DNA of 64,000 bases from Psychrobacter aestuarii. GTDB taxonomy: Bacteria > Pseudomonadota > Gammaproteobacteria > Pseudomonadales > Moraxellaceae. The translations under genes and the position numbers were made by a program. The stretch spans positions 1,302,001-1,366,000 of the forward strand of contig NZ_CAJGYT010000001.1 in the NCBI RefSeq assembly GCF_904846035.1, given 5' to 3'. Position 1 is the stretch's first letter. Every line of letters begins with the position of its first letter. The notes below the pieces were generated by a model. That model had not been told where the DNA came from. It made no database searches and saw nothing but the letters and a program-made list of their open reading frames with translations. Shown piece after piece: positions 27,220-36,152 of this stretch.

Positions 27220-28125
27220 TTATAGCAAATTTGCTTTCACAAGGGCATCATCGATGGTCTGATGGTGTGCGCTGTTTAGCCATACCAACGGCAGGCGGAT
27301 GCCTTTTTCGATACGTCCCATTCTGTGCAGGGCGTATTTGACAGGGATGGGGCTTGATTCGATAAACAGGTCGCGGTGCAGATGAGCGATGGGCGCGTGC
27401 GCAGCTTCAGCGGCATCAAAATCACCACGCAAGGCGGCGGCAAAGGTCTCGCTCATCGCTTGTGGCGCGATGTTGGCGGTGACTGAGATGTTGCCTTTTG
27501 CGCCATGACGCATCAGCTCAAGGGCAGTGCCGTCATCACCTGATAGGACGACCACTCGCTCGCCTAAGGCTTTAATCAGTTTTGCGCCGCGCTCAAGTGA
27601 GCCTGTCGCGTCTTTAATAGCCACGATGTTGTCGATGTCGGCTAGGCGCTCAACGGTCTCTTGCGCGATGTCAACGACACTGCGTCCAGGCACGTTGTAT
27701 AGCATCTGCGGCATATCGACCGCTTCGGCAATGGCTTTAAAATGCTGGTATAAGCCTTCTTGGGGCGGCTTGTTATAATAAGGGCCAACGAGCAGCGCGC
27801 AATCTGCACCCGCATCCGCCGCCTCTTTGGTCAAGGCAATTGCCTCGGCAGTGCTGTTCGCGCCTGTTCCTGCAATCACAGGGACACGGCCATTCACGTA
27901 CTTCACAAAATAGCGAATCACATCGCTGTGCTCTTGTACCGATAACGTCGCCGACTCCCCTGTGGTGCCGACCGCAACCAAGCAGTGCGTGCCTGCTTCG
28001 ATTTGCCAATCGATAAGCTCAGCCAGACGTTTATAATCGACCTCACCGTCAGGATGCATGGGCGTCACCAAGGCTACCATCGAGCCTTGAAGTCGGGTTT
28101 TGATATCGTCGTATGCTGTGCTCAT
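27220..28125 (-). CDS. dapA: 4-hydroxy-tetrahydrodipicolinate synthase
   Basis: A 301-residue TIM-barrel enzyme that condenses pyruvate with aspartate semialdehyde, the first step toward diaminopimelate and lysine. GSMVALVTPMHPDGEVDY, VGTTGESATLS, LYNVPGRSVVDI (catalytic Tyr) and NIVAIKDATGSLER (Schiff-base Lys near 169) are clear. It heads a unit with the BamC-like gene and purC, spacing 74 and 125 bp. Supplies DAP for MurE in this window. Confidence 0.96.
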   Translation of the reverse strand: MSTAYDDIKTRLQGSMVALVTPMHPDGEVDYKRLAELIDWQIEAGTHCLVAVGTTGESATLSVQEHSDVIRYFVKYVNGRVPVIAGTGANSTAEAIALTKEAADAGADCALLVGPYYNKPPQEGLYQHFKAIAEAVDMPQMLYNVPGRSVVDIAQETVERLADIDNIVAIKDATGSLERGAKLIKALGERVVVLSGDDGTALELMRHGAKGNISVTANIAPQAMSETFAAALRGDFDAAEAAHAPIAHLHRDLFIESSPIPVKYALHRMGRIEKGIRLPLVWLNSAHHQTIDDALVKANLL

Positions 28126-28422
28126 AACCGTGCCTTACTGTATTATCCTAGCTATTAGAGATAGGTCGTGGACAAGGACGAACCTTGTATTAGTCGTTGG
28201 GGTCGTGTTTGCGGTCGTCATCCTAGCGTAGATACTGCGCTGCCATGCGATAATGACCAAAATCTGCCTGCTAGTGTAGCATATTTTAATATGCCCACCA
28301 TCTTCAATTACAACTTGTCTGTTGCTGTGCGTGACCCTATGGTTTTCGCCTATTAAAGCCGTCATTGTTAGGCGCGCGCCCTCAGTGGTGCTTGAGGGAC
28401 TGCCTATTTTATGTGCTGATTA

Positions 28423-29853
28423 TTACTCGATACGCAGACCAATAATTGCAGGAATGCCTTGGCGAATCACCTCTATGGTGACCACGCCTGTCTTTGGTAA
28501 AGACGAGATGGCGTCCGAGACATCACTCACGCTATCAATCGGCTGCTGATGCAAGGTGGTGATGATGTCGCCCGCTTGTAGTCCTGAGCGTGCGGCGAGT
28601 CCTGTGGGGTCAACGGCGGTAATCAGGACGCCTGTGCTGTCGTCTTTGGTAATCTCCACGCGCTCTTCACGGGTGAGGTTACGCAGGCGTAGCCCCAGAC
28701 GAATCTCGTTGTCTTGTTGCTTGCCTGTGGCCTGCACGTCATTGGGCGCATCGCTCAGCTTGCCACGTACGGTCATGGATTTGCCATTTCGCTGAATCAT
28801 GGCACTAAAGCGGTCATTGGGACGCGCGCGATTGATTAGGTTTAATAAATCGGCGGCGCGCATGATGGTCTGGTCGTTGTAGCTTAAAATAATATCGCCT
28901 GCCTTGAGTCCCGCCACTTGCGCTGGCGAGTCTGGCGAAACGCGGGTCAATAATGCCCCTTGTGGACGCTCAAGCTTATAGGCTTCTGCCAAATTGCGAT
29001 CGATGTCTTGCGGATAGACGCCAAGATACGCACGCGCGACTTTGCCATTGTCTTTGAGCTGCTGATAAATATCCATCGCCGCATCAATCGGAATCGAGAA
29101 CGACAGCCCCATATAGCCGCCAGTACCACTAAAGATGCGCGAGTTGATACCAATCACCTCGCCGCGTTGGTTAAAAAGGGGTCCGCCTGAGTTGCCAGGG
29201 TTGAGTGCCACATCGGTTTGGATAAAGGGCACACTGGTCTCGCGTGAAAAGCTGCGCGACTTGGCACTGACAATACCTGACGAAGCAGAATAATCAAAAC
29301 CAAATGGCGAGCCAATGGCGAGTACAGGCTCACCCACCTTTAAGCGGTTAGAGTCGCCAATCGGCAAAGCAGGAAAGCGCGTACCTTTGATTTTGAGCAC
29401 CGCCACGTCCGAGCGCTCATCACTGCCAATTAAGGTGGCGTCCAGCTCGGTGCGGTCATTTAAGGTCACGGTGATTTTGTCCGCGCCTTCAATCACATGG
29501 TGGTTGGTCAGCATATAGCCGTCGCTGGTGACAAAAAAGCCTGTGCCGTAGGCGTGCTCAATGGCAGGTGCTGGCTGCTCGGGGATACGCACCCTGTCAC
29601 CAAAAAACTGACGCAACAGCTCAGCGGTTTGCGCTTGCGCCAGCTCGTCAGCGCTGACGGTCTTGGTGACGTTCACACGCGCAACCCCAGGGGTGACCTG
29701 CTGCACCAAATCTGAAAAATCAGCGGTCTGTACCGCGGCGTGCGCGGGCGCTGCAATGAGGCTACTGCCCACAAAGAGGCTGCTACCGATGGCCAGTGAC
29801 AGCGCGCCGCCAACAAGCCAGCGCTGTAGATACATGGTGGGTGCGGTGTTCAT
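28423..29853 (-). CDS. degP: DegP/MucD-type periplasmic serine protease
   Basis: A 476-residue envelope quality-control protease and chaperone. The signal peptide ends near residue 39 (APAHA). The trypsin-like domain carries the triad His119 (TNHHV), Asp149 (ERSDVAVLKI) and Ser222 (LNPGNSGGPLF). Two PDZ domains follow (about 265-355 and 375-470; AYLGVYPQDI, GLQAGDIITTL). MucD in pseudomonads is similar in size. It stands alone, without a mucABC operon next to it. Confidence 0.94.
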   Translation of the reverse strand: MNTAPTMYLQRWLVGGALSLAIGSSLFVGSSLIAAPAHAAVQTADFSDLVQQVTPGVARVNVTKTVSADELAQAQTAELLRQFFGDRVRIPEQPAPAIEHAYGTGFFVTSDGYMLTNHHVIEGADKITVTLNDRTELDATLIGSDERSDVAVLKIKGTRFPALPIGDSNRLKVGEPVLAIGSPFGFDYSASSGIVSAKSRSFSRETSVPFIQTDVALNPGNSGGPLFNQRGEVIGINSRIFSGTGGYMGLSFSIPIDAAMDIYQQLKDNGKVARAYLGVYPQDIDRNLAEAYKLERPQGALLTRVSPDSPAQVAGLKAGDIILSYNDQTIMRAADLLNLINRARPNDRFSAMIQRNGKSMTVRGKLSDAPNDVQATGKQQDNEIRLGLRLRNLTREERVEITKDDSTGVLITAVDPTGLAARSGLQAGDIITTLHQQPIDSVSDVSDAISSLPKTGVVTIEVIRQGIPAIIGLRIE

Positions 29854-30346
29854 GGTGTCCCCTTATATGAAATGACGCTTATAATGTACGGTTGTCATGC
29901 GTCTGCGATGTTGGTGAATGATATTGGTTCTTATCATAACGCATTCTCTCGTCATTGCTATAGGCAGATCGCTTATCTTACACATTTTGCTTGGTATCTT
30001 TATTGCAGCCGATTGCATTGTCACTCAGTGCTGTCTCAGCACAGCAATGATGGTCGTGCGTCATGTGCGCGGTTCACACCTTGTCGTCCCTGACCGCGCT
30101 CAGATGGCCGTGTCATACAAGTAAAAGCAATTCGTGCTATGATGTGCGGCTATCATATTGATATTCCTACTATCAGCATGCGCGCAATGTGCTGTGCTGG
30201 CGCTGTGCCTACGGATTGTTACTGATAGGCTTTATGTGTGTGTCGTCATGATGCCTGCTTTTTTTTGGCGGGCAACGCGGCTTTGTGAGCGCGTTTGATA
30301 ACGAACTGTCTGTCTTATATGTCAAGTGTATAAAAGGATTTCCTCT
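29854..30346. other. Gene-free stretch between divergent degP and nhaP
   Basis: No convincing gene. It holds the divergent promoters; TTGATA at 30295-30300 may be a -35 for the antiporter gene but the -10 is weak. No strong palindrome seen. Confidence 0.35.
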
Positions 30347-32386
30347 ATGGATACCGCCCTGTTGCTGTCCGGCGTGGTTGGGATTGGCATTGCCGCCCAA
30401 TGGTTGGCTTGGTATTTAAAGCAACCGTCCATTTTGTTTTTATTGTTGATTGGTATTATTGTTGGCCCAGTGCTTGGGTATTTTGACCCCGATTTGGTAC
30501 TTGGGGAGCTGATGTTCCCTGTCATTTCTTTGGGCGTTGCCATTATTTTGTTTGAAGGCTCATTGACCTTGGAGTTCGATGAGATTAAGCAGCATGGCAC
30601 GGTGGTACAGATGCTGGTATCGGTGGGGGTGCTCATCACCATCGCTGTGGTGGCGCTCTCGACCTATCTGCTCTTTGATGTTGACCCGCTGATTGCGCTC
30701 TTGTTCGGGGCGTTGGTTTGCGTGACAGGACCGACGGTGATTGTGCCGCTGCTGCGTAGTGTGCGCCCAAACAAAACCATCTCAAACATTCTTAAATGGG
30801 AAGGCATCATCATCGACCCCATCGGTGCGATTGCGGTGGTTTTGGTGTACGAGTACATCATCTCAGGCGGTGAGGCGAGCAGTATTCTGTTGTTTGCCAA
30901 AATTGTGGTACTGGCGACGGTGCTCGGCATGGTGGGCGCGTACGTGCTGGCGTTTTTGATGCGCCGCCACATGGTGCCTGAGTATTTAAACAACGTCTTT
31001 ACCCTCGCCTATGTGCTGCTGCTATTCTCCATCTCAAACCATATTGAGCATGAGTCGGGACTGTTGACGGTGACGGTACTGGGCGTGGCGCTCGCCAACT
31101 GGCCCAAGTTCCCGCGCGATACCATTCTTGAGTTTAACGAGTCATTGACCGTGCTGCTCATCTCGGTATTGTTTATCATTCTTGCCGCGCGTGTGGAGCT
31201 AGAGAGCTTGCTCAGTGTCGGCTTTGCAGGCTTGGTGCTGCTCGCCATTGTGATGTTTGTGGCGCGCCCTTTGGCAGTCTGGGCGTCATCTATTGGCTCC
31301 AACCTCAAGACCAGCGAAAAGATGATGATCAGCTGGATTGGTCCGCGTGGTATCGTTGCGGCGGCGATTTCGTCACTGTTTGCCATCCGTCTGCAAGAAT
31401 ATGACTTGCAAGGCGTTGAGCTGCTCGTGCCTTTGGTATTCATGGTCATTATCGGCACCGTGATGATTCAGGGCTTAGGCGCTAAAATGGTCGCCAATTT
31501 CTTGGGCGTGCGTGAGCCTGCTACCAATGGTATCTTGGTCGTCGGCTCAAACCCTGTGGCACTTTTGGTGGCGACTTCGCTAAAAGACCAAGGGTTTGAT
31601 GTCATCGTCGCGCACAACAACTACACCAACATTGCGCGGGCGCGCATGAGTGGTCTGCGCACCTACTTTGGCAATCCAGTCTCTGACCACGCCGACCACA
31701 ACCTTGACTTGATTGGTATTGGTCACTTATTCGCGATGAGTATGGATAAAGAGCTGAATACCTTGTCCGAGATTCATTATCGTCATGAGTTCGGGGAACA
31801 AAAGATTTATCGCCTTAAGTTTAGCGATGAAAAAACCAAAAGCGAGCGCGATGACAAGCAGTCCAACTTTCATTCGCAGTGGCTGTTTGGCAAAGACGTG
31901 ACCTATACCAAACTTGCCAGCATGATATCGAAAAAGGCGCGCATCAAAATCACCAACATCACCGACAGCTACAGCTACGCGCAGTACAAGGCGGACAACA
32001 AGCAGTTCGTGCCGCTGTATACGCTCGATAAAGAAGGCAAGCTGAGCGTGATTACCGATAAATTTGACGGTAATGTGCCACGTGACCGTAAGCTGGTCGC
32101 CTTGGTCGTGGACGATGATGTGCAGCCAAAAACCGTGGATGTGACCGCTAAGCAAGAGCAAGCGCGCGCCATCGCAGACGCGCAGTTTGAAGCGGGTAGC
32201 AAAGCCCCCGAAAAAATGAAAGCGGCTGACCATCCTGAGCAAGCGTCTGAAAAAGCACCTGAGAAACCCGCAGAAAAAGCCCCTGAAAAGGAAATGAGTG
32301 CGCCAAAAACCAAGGACGGCAACCTTGACCCGAGTCGCCTGCCCGATACCGAAGAGACAAACGGCACGGAAAAGGATAAAGACTAA
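30347..32386 (+). CDS. NhaP-type CPA1 cation:proton antiporter with TrkA-like cytoplasmic domain
   Basis: A 679-residue inner-membrane protein. Residues 1 to about 385 form the CPA1 antiporter (GVAIILFEGSLTLEF, TGPTVIVPLLRSVRPNK, GIIIDPIGAIAVVLVYEY and SWIGPRGIVAAAISSLFAI are its marks; Asp in IIDPIGA is likely in the ion site). A TrkA-N/RCK-like nucleotide fold follows (GILVVGSNPVALLVATSL, about 395-470). The tail from about residue 598 is low complexity, rich in KAPEK. It exports Na+ or K+ for pH and salt balance. I start at 30347, with AAGGA upstream, not seven codons earlier. Confidence 0.9.
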   Translation: MDTALLLSGVVGIGIAAQWLAWYLKQPSILFLLLIGIIVGPVLGYFDPDLVLGELMFPVISLGVAIILFEGSLTLEFDEIKQHGTVVQMLVSVGVLITIAVVALSTYLLFDVDPLIALLFGALVCVTGPTVIVPLLRSVRPNKTISNILKWEGIIIDPIGAIAVVLVYEYIISGGEASSILLFAKIVVLATVLGMVGAYVLAFLMRRHMVPEYLNNVFTLAYVLLLFSISNHIEHESGLLTVTVLGVALANWPKFPRDTILEFNESLTVLLISVLFIILAARVELESLLSVGFAGLVLLAIVMFVARPLAVWASSIGSNLKTSEKMMISWIGPRGIVAAAISSLFAIRLQEYDLQGVELLVPLVFMVIIGTVMIQGLGAKMVANFLGVREPATNGILVVGSNPVALLVATSLKDQGFDVIVAHNNYTNIARARMSGLRTYFGNPVSDHADHNLDLIGIGHLFAMSMDKELNTLSEIHYRHEFGEQKIYRLKFSDEKTKSERDDKQSNFHSQWLFGKDVTYTKLASMISKKARIKITNITDSYSYAQYKADNKQFVPLYTLDKEGKLSVITDKFDGNVPRDRKLVALVVDDDVQPKTVDVTAKQEQARAIADAQFEAGSKAPEKMKAADHPEQASEKAPEKPAEKAPEKEMSAPKTKDGNLDPSRLPDTEETNGTEKDKD

Positions 32387-32416
32387 ATTTTGCCAAAAGC
32401 AAAAAGGTGTTTTCAT

Positions 32417-32449
32417 AAAAAAACCCAGCTTATATGAGCTGGGCTTTTT
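32417..32449. terminator. Bidirectional terminator
   Basis: AAAAAACCCAGCT-TATATG-AGCTGGGCTTTTT between the convergent antiporter and DUF2147 genes. Confidence 0.9.
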
Positions 32450-32495
32450 GTGTTTATCTTAAAATAACCGTGTCAAACCAGAGGCCTCATACAGG

Positions 32496-32879
32496 TTATT
32501 TTTTCTTCCACGTTTGGCTGCGTGAGAATGGTCCTAAGTGACCTTTCACATCCATCGTACTGCCCTTGACTTCAGCACTCATACGATAAGATTTGTTTTT
32601 TTCAGGGTCGGTGATTTTACCGCCGCTGTACTTGCCATTACCATCGGCTTTTAGACCCGTAATCACGGTCATGCCGACGTATTTTTTGCCCTTTTCGGTC
32701 GCGGTGCTGATGATTTTACCTGTCAGCACACCGCCTGATTCGGTTATTTTAATGACCGCTTTGGGTTGACCTTCATCAAAGGTCTGCCATGTGGTGTTGG
32801 CGAGTGGGTCAGCGGCGAACGCTAGGCTTGCAACACTCATGGTGGCGGCGGCCAGTGCGGTTTTGGTAAGCATGTTCAT
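32496..32879 (-). CDS. DUF2147 exported protein
   Basis: A 127-residue periplasmic protein with signal peptide cut after SLAFA (about residue 23) and a DUF2147 beta-barrel: NTTWQTFDEGQPKAVIKITE, GVLTGKIISTATEKGKKYVG and KITDPEKNKSYRMSAEVKGS. Function unknown; the fold suggests a small lipocalin-like carrier. I start at 32879 because the ATG has AAGGAG upstream and begins the signal; the longer frame adds 53 unrelated residues. Confidence 0.9.
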   Translation of the reverse strand: MNMLTKTALAAATMSVASLAFAADPLANTTWQTFDEGQPKAVIKITESGGVLTGKIISTATEKGKKYVGMTVITGLKADGNGKYSGGKITDPEKNKSYRMSAEVKGSTMDVKGHLGPFSRSQTWKKK

Positions 32880-33096
32880 AATACGACTCCTTGTCTGCGA
32901 TGGTATAACGCTTTTGGCAATGACCCAAGCCGTATGTGTGAGTGGGTACTGCGATGGTGAGGCTTTGCTCAGGGTTGGTGGTGAGCAATAACGTCCAAAA
33001 GCGCCTGTCTTAATCCTAGTATAGACAAAATACTGCATTTGCCCAGTAATTTTTTATAACGCATTATTGCTGTAGAAATACCACTATATCAAACAG

Positions 33097-33348
33097 TTAC
33101 AAGAAAGGATTGGCGATAGTCGTATCGCTGCGGTCATTATTATCGTTTGACGGCGCATCCAAATTTTGCGTATCCATCGCGTTTAAAATCGCGCTGGTCA
33201 ATTGATGCAGCTCTTCTATGGCGGCGCGTCCCGTTTTATCGCGGGTGATGTCGATGTCACCATAGATGGTGACTTTGTCTGTCTGGTTTTCAATCACCAA
33301 GTTGCCGACCTGCATACTTTGGTGATTGTTGGCAAAAGGGTCAATCAT
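33097..33348 (-). CDS. Small conserved-looking acidic protein
   Basis: An 83-residue cytoplasmic protein with a beta-rich core (MQVGNLVIENQTDKVTIYGD, IDITRDKTGRAAIEELHQLT) and a disordered Asn/Asp-rich tail. GGAG stands six bases before the ATG, so it is probably translated. I recall similar small hypothetical proteins in Moraxellaceae but cannot name a family. It may share a transcript with the endonuclease gene upstream on the same strand. Confidence 0.7.
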   Translation of the reverse strand: MIDPFANNHQSMQVGNLVIENQTDKVTIYGDIDITRDKTGRAAIEELHQLTSAILNAMDTQNLDAPSNDNNDRSDTTIANPFL

Positions 33349-33391
33349 GGGTGGCTCCTTGGCTAAAAAGTGCGGGGAATGGGTACAAAAT

Positions 33392-34297
33392 CTAAGCGCT
33401 CAGCTGATTAACGAGCCATTTTAAGAGCGCGGCGACAAAAACCATCCAGCTTGGCGTCTCGCTCACCTGCGTCTCCCCGAGCGGCTCGCCTGCCTTTAGT
33501 GGCAATGCCAGTACATCATCGCGGCGAGAGGCGTCCAATATGGGCAGCACATCAATGCCGATGTTCGCCTCCAGCTCATCGAGGCTGATGACCTCAACAC
33601 GCTCGGACTCATCGTTGGGCGCATAATACACGCCCGCGCTGTCTAGCGCAGGAATATATACCACCTTATAAAAATGGCTGGGCACAAGGACGCGGTTGTC
33701 CAGCTGGGTCAGCTCTGACCCCAAAAACGCGACCCCTGTCACGGTATAAACCTCGCCGTATTGCTCGGTCAAATCGCGAGTCGCCTCTTCTAGGTTGCGC
33801 CAGATATAGCGGTTGTTGCGCGGAGACTGCGGCGCGATGTTGGCAAGGCTAAAGCTGTCATACTGCTGGCTGCGGGTCGCCATATCGGCATTGGGCGCAA
33901 GATGCCCTCGGTCATAGCCTGAGCCTGAATAGTCCTCAAGGCTGGCGCGCGCTGAGCGTGGCAAGCGGCTCTCTTCGTGAAAGCTGTCTTGACGGTCAAT
34001 GGTTTTCGCCTGCGTCAAGCGCTCGCGGGTCAAATGCTCAGCGGACCACAGCGGCGTGCGGCTGCGCGCCGAATACATGACGGCAAAGCCATCAAAGCAT
34101 AAAGGCTGGGTGTCTTGCGCCAGTTTGGTATTGGTAAATTCAGGATAAATGCCGCTATAATAGGCATCGCTACACGCGCTAAAACCCTCGGCATGGGCAG
34201 GCAGCATACTCGCGCACAATAAGGTAAAGCTGGCGAGCATCAGGCGATAAGGGTGGTCAATCAAAGCATGGGTCATAAGCGGCGCAATCACAATCAT
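33392..34297 (-). CDS. Exported DNA/RNA non-specific endonuclease
   Basis: A 301-residue nuclease of the Serratia NucA/beta-beta-alpha-metal family. YDRGHLAPNADM (about residue 150 from this start) holds the catalytic His, and NIAPQSPRNNRYIW supplies the metal-binding Asn. A signal peptide is encoded in the first 55 codons (LMLASFTLLCASMLPAHAEG), so it acts outside the cytoplasm, probably for nutrient scavenging. The start is uncertain: candidates are a GTG at 34366 and ATGs at 34297, 34276 and 34240, none with a clear ribosome site. The C-terminus has an extra hydrophobic segment (WMVFVAALLKWLVNQL). Confidence 0.85.
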   Translation of the reverse strand: MIVIAPLMTHALIDHPYRLMLASFTLLCASMLPAHAEGFSACSDAYYSGIYPEFTNTKLAQDTQPLCFDGFAVMYSARSRTPLWSAEHLTRERLTQAKTIDRQDSFHEESRLPRSARASLEDYSGSGYDRGHLAPNADMATRSQQYDSFSLANIAPQSPRNNRYIWRNLEEATRDLTEQYGEVYTVTGVAFLGSELTQLDNRVLVPSHFYKVVYIPALDSAGVYYAPNDESERVEVISLDELEANIGIDVLPILDASRRDDVLALPLKAGEPLGETQVSETPSWMVFVAALLKWLVNQLSA

Positions 34298-34461
34298 AAG
34301 GCATAGCGCTATCCTAGCAGTGTCGGTGCGATAAGAAAAGCACGATACGGCGCGAAAACGCGGCACGTGGGTGGTGACTTTGGTACGCGTATCGGCTATA
34401 CTAGTGCGTCTTAAATCAGCACAGGCGTCCTGCCTACTTCTAGCGGCTGATTTGCGATGTT

Positions 34462-34552
34462 GGTGAAGTGGCTGAGTGGTCGAAAGCGCACGCCTGGAAA
34501 GTGTGTATACGTTAATAGCGTATCGAGGGTTCGAATCCCTCCTTCACCGCCA
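34462..34552 (+). tRNA. tRNA-Ser (GGA)
   Basis: A 91-nt class II tRNA with GGTGAAG/CTTCACC acceptor stem, long variable arm and encoded CCA. The anticodon loop CTGGAAA gives GGA (UCC/UCU codons). A short terminator follows. Confidence 0.97.
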
Positions 34553-34622
34553 AACTGATAAAACCTTAGTTTTCTTAATTATTCCTATCCTCTCACATAC
34601 AGTTCTATAACCCTTTATAAGT

Positions 34623-34643
34623 AACGCTTCTAGCGTTTTTTTT
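34623..34643 (+). terminator. Terminator after tRNA-Ser(GGA)
   Basis: AACGCT-TCT-AGCGTT followed by a T-run, about 70 bases after the tRNA. Confidence 0.75.
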
Positions 34644-34735
34644 ATGTCTGGTGATTCGCTCGACATTAAAAGTATGAGCGTCATGGCTTAACACCAACTA
34701 TCCTCATTCAAAAATGAAACGGTATACAGTGGCTA

Positions 34736-35095
34736 TCACGCTTTTGTTAATGACCTGATTAACGAGCCCGCACTCAAAAAAACCACAGACACAAGTAGAG
34801 CTATCGTGATGACATGCCTATAGGGAATCTCAAGCGCAAAAAAAGCATGTATGCCCTCTATGCAAAAGTATATACCGACCAATAAGGTAACCATCTCATA
34901 GTGACGCTTTCTTACTCTATCAATCATACTGGTTAAGAGTAACACCACACCCACCGCTAGAGAAAAGAACCCATCACGAAACATAGCTGGCTGAAACAAA
35001 TAGAGCACACCGCAGACCAGTAAAAATGCCATTCCTATTTTAGTATAGATAGGCATTTTGTTTGGTAGCGTGGAATTTTTGATGTCTTTTTTCAT
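34736..35095 (-). CDS. Small four-helix membrane protein of unknown function
   Basis: A 119-residue protein with four hydrophobic segments (IGMAFLLVCGVLYLF, FFSLAVGVVLLLTSM, VTLLVGIYFCIEGIHAFFAL, VITIALLVSVVFLSAGSLI) and a basic N-terminus. No family recognised. Low GC, in the accessory patch behind tRNA-Ser(GGA). AAGAT lies near the start; expression is plausible but not certain. Confidence 0.6.
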   Translation of the reverse strand: MKKDIKNSTLPNKMPIYTKIGMAFLLVCGVLYLFQPAMFRDGFFSLAVGVVLLLTSMIDRVRKRHYEMVTLLVGIYFCIEGIHAFFALEIPYRHVITIALLVSVVFLSAGSLIRSLTKA

Positions 35096-35343
35096 TATAT
35101 TATCTTTTGGTTTTGGGGCATGCAGATAGTCTTTAACCTTCCATACTCAGATGCAATGCCTTTGTTAAACATGGGATATTTACCTCTATAGCATAAAGCA
35201 TTTTTAGCCTAAAAAATTTGCTTGCTATAGCTACTTATACCACTTGAGATAAATAGAAGATACTAAATGATCATTATCTCATTGCCATAAACAGATAAAA
35301 AAAGTTAACATTTATTGATTATTCTTTTAGGTGAGCCGCCCCT

Positions 35344-35799
35344 ATGACTTTTTTTAACCGTACGTGTATGCCTGCCTTTTTCGCTGTTGTTCTGTCGCCT
35401 ATGCTGCTTATAGGCTGTCAAAATACGCCCAACGCGACACACTCGCAAACCGCTCAGTCACAGCCGCTAAGCGCAGAGCATAACCAAGCAGAGAATAAAC
35501 AAATCATGCAGCTACAAGTCATGGCAAACCAAGGCAATGCTGAAGCTCAATACCAGCTTGGCTTAATGTATGAGACAGGTGATGTTGTCCCGCAGGACTA
35601 CAGCAAAGCGTTTGCATGGTATAAAAAGGCGGCGATGCAAGGACACGCAGGCGCACAAAGCAAACTGGGGTCAATGTATCGCTATGGCAAAGGCGTAGAG
35701 ATCAGTCACAGTAAAGCGGTGCAGTGGTACTGGAAGGCGGCGGAGCAAGGCAATCAAGACGCGCAGTACGAGCTTGGTACGCTCTATATTTCAAAGTAG
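35344..35799 (+). CDS. Short Sel1-repeat lipoprotein
   Basis: A 151-residue exported protein: signal with lipobox LLIGC at residue 25, a polar linker, then two full Sel1 repeats (QYQLGLMYETGDVVPQDY, SKLGSMYRYGKGVEISH) and the start of a third that ends after TLYISK. It resembles the nine-repeat protein at 24617 and may be a paralogue or shortened copy. GGTGAGCC near the start is a weak ribosome site. Confidence 0.85.
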   Translation: MTFFNRTCMPAFFAVVLSPMLLIGCQNTPNATHSQTAQSQPLSAEHNQAENKQIMQLQVMANQGNAEAQYQLGLMYETGDVVPQDYSKAFAWYKKAAMQGHAGAQSKLGSMYRYGKGVEISHSKAVQWYWKAAEQGNQDAQYELGTLYISK

Positions 35800-35818
35800 C
35801 ACACGAGTAAGGCAAACC

Positions 35819-36082
35819 ATGATGCAAACAGAACAGGCGCAACATAGGCTAATGATGTTTTTGTTACAGACATCAAGAAACACTGCTTGGCTGCGTATCG
35901 AAACTTCGAAAAATTTACTCGACCATGAAGAGCCCGATGCACCACTAAATGAGTATTATAGAATCAATAATAAAGGTGAGATTTTCTCAAGTGGTTTCAA
36001 AGGATCGTATGTGGATGGTGACAGTCTAATCACAATTGCTTATAAGGGTAGATGTTTACAGCCAGAACAGTGTAAACCGTAG
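35819..36082 (+). CDS. Small hypothetical protein
   Basis: An 87-residue protein starting just after the Sel1 stop, with AAGG upstream. The C-terminal half (APLNEYYRINNKGEIFSSGF, GDSLITIAYKGRCLQPEQC) looks like a folded beta-rich domain; the N-terminus is polar and Gln-rich. No signal peptide and no known family. It may be a remnant or a small partner of the Sel1 gene. Confidence 0.45.
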   Translation: MMQTEQAQHRLMMFLLQTSRNTAWLRIETSKNLLDHEEPDAPLNEYYRINNKGEIFSSGFKGSYVDGDSLITIAYKGRCLQPEQCKP

Positions 36083-36152
36083 GTGAATAAGTAAAAACGC
36101 TCCACGCTTATAAGCCACACCATTCATAACCACGCAGCCCTTAATTCTACCC

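Noticed and set aside
28379-28400. Hairpin CCCTCA...TGAGGG downstream of degP as terminator
   Set aside because: Only six pairs and no T-run on either side; too weak to call.
35774-35819. Upstream extension of the 87-residue gene into the Sel1 gene, as a frameshifted continuation
   Set aside because: The overlapping part encodes random residues, and the Sel1 repeats do not continue in the other frame, so no frameshift is supported.
34462-36150. Genomic island with att site in tRNA-Ser(GGA)
   Set aside because: No second copy of the tRNA 3' end and no integrase gene are present in the interval, so integration cannot be supported.
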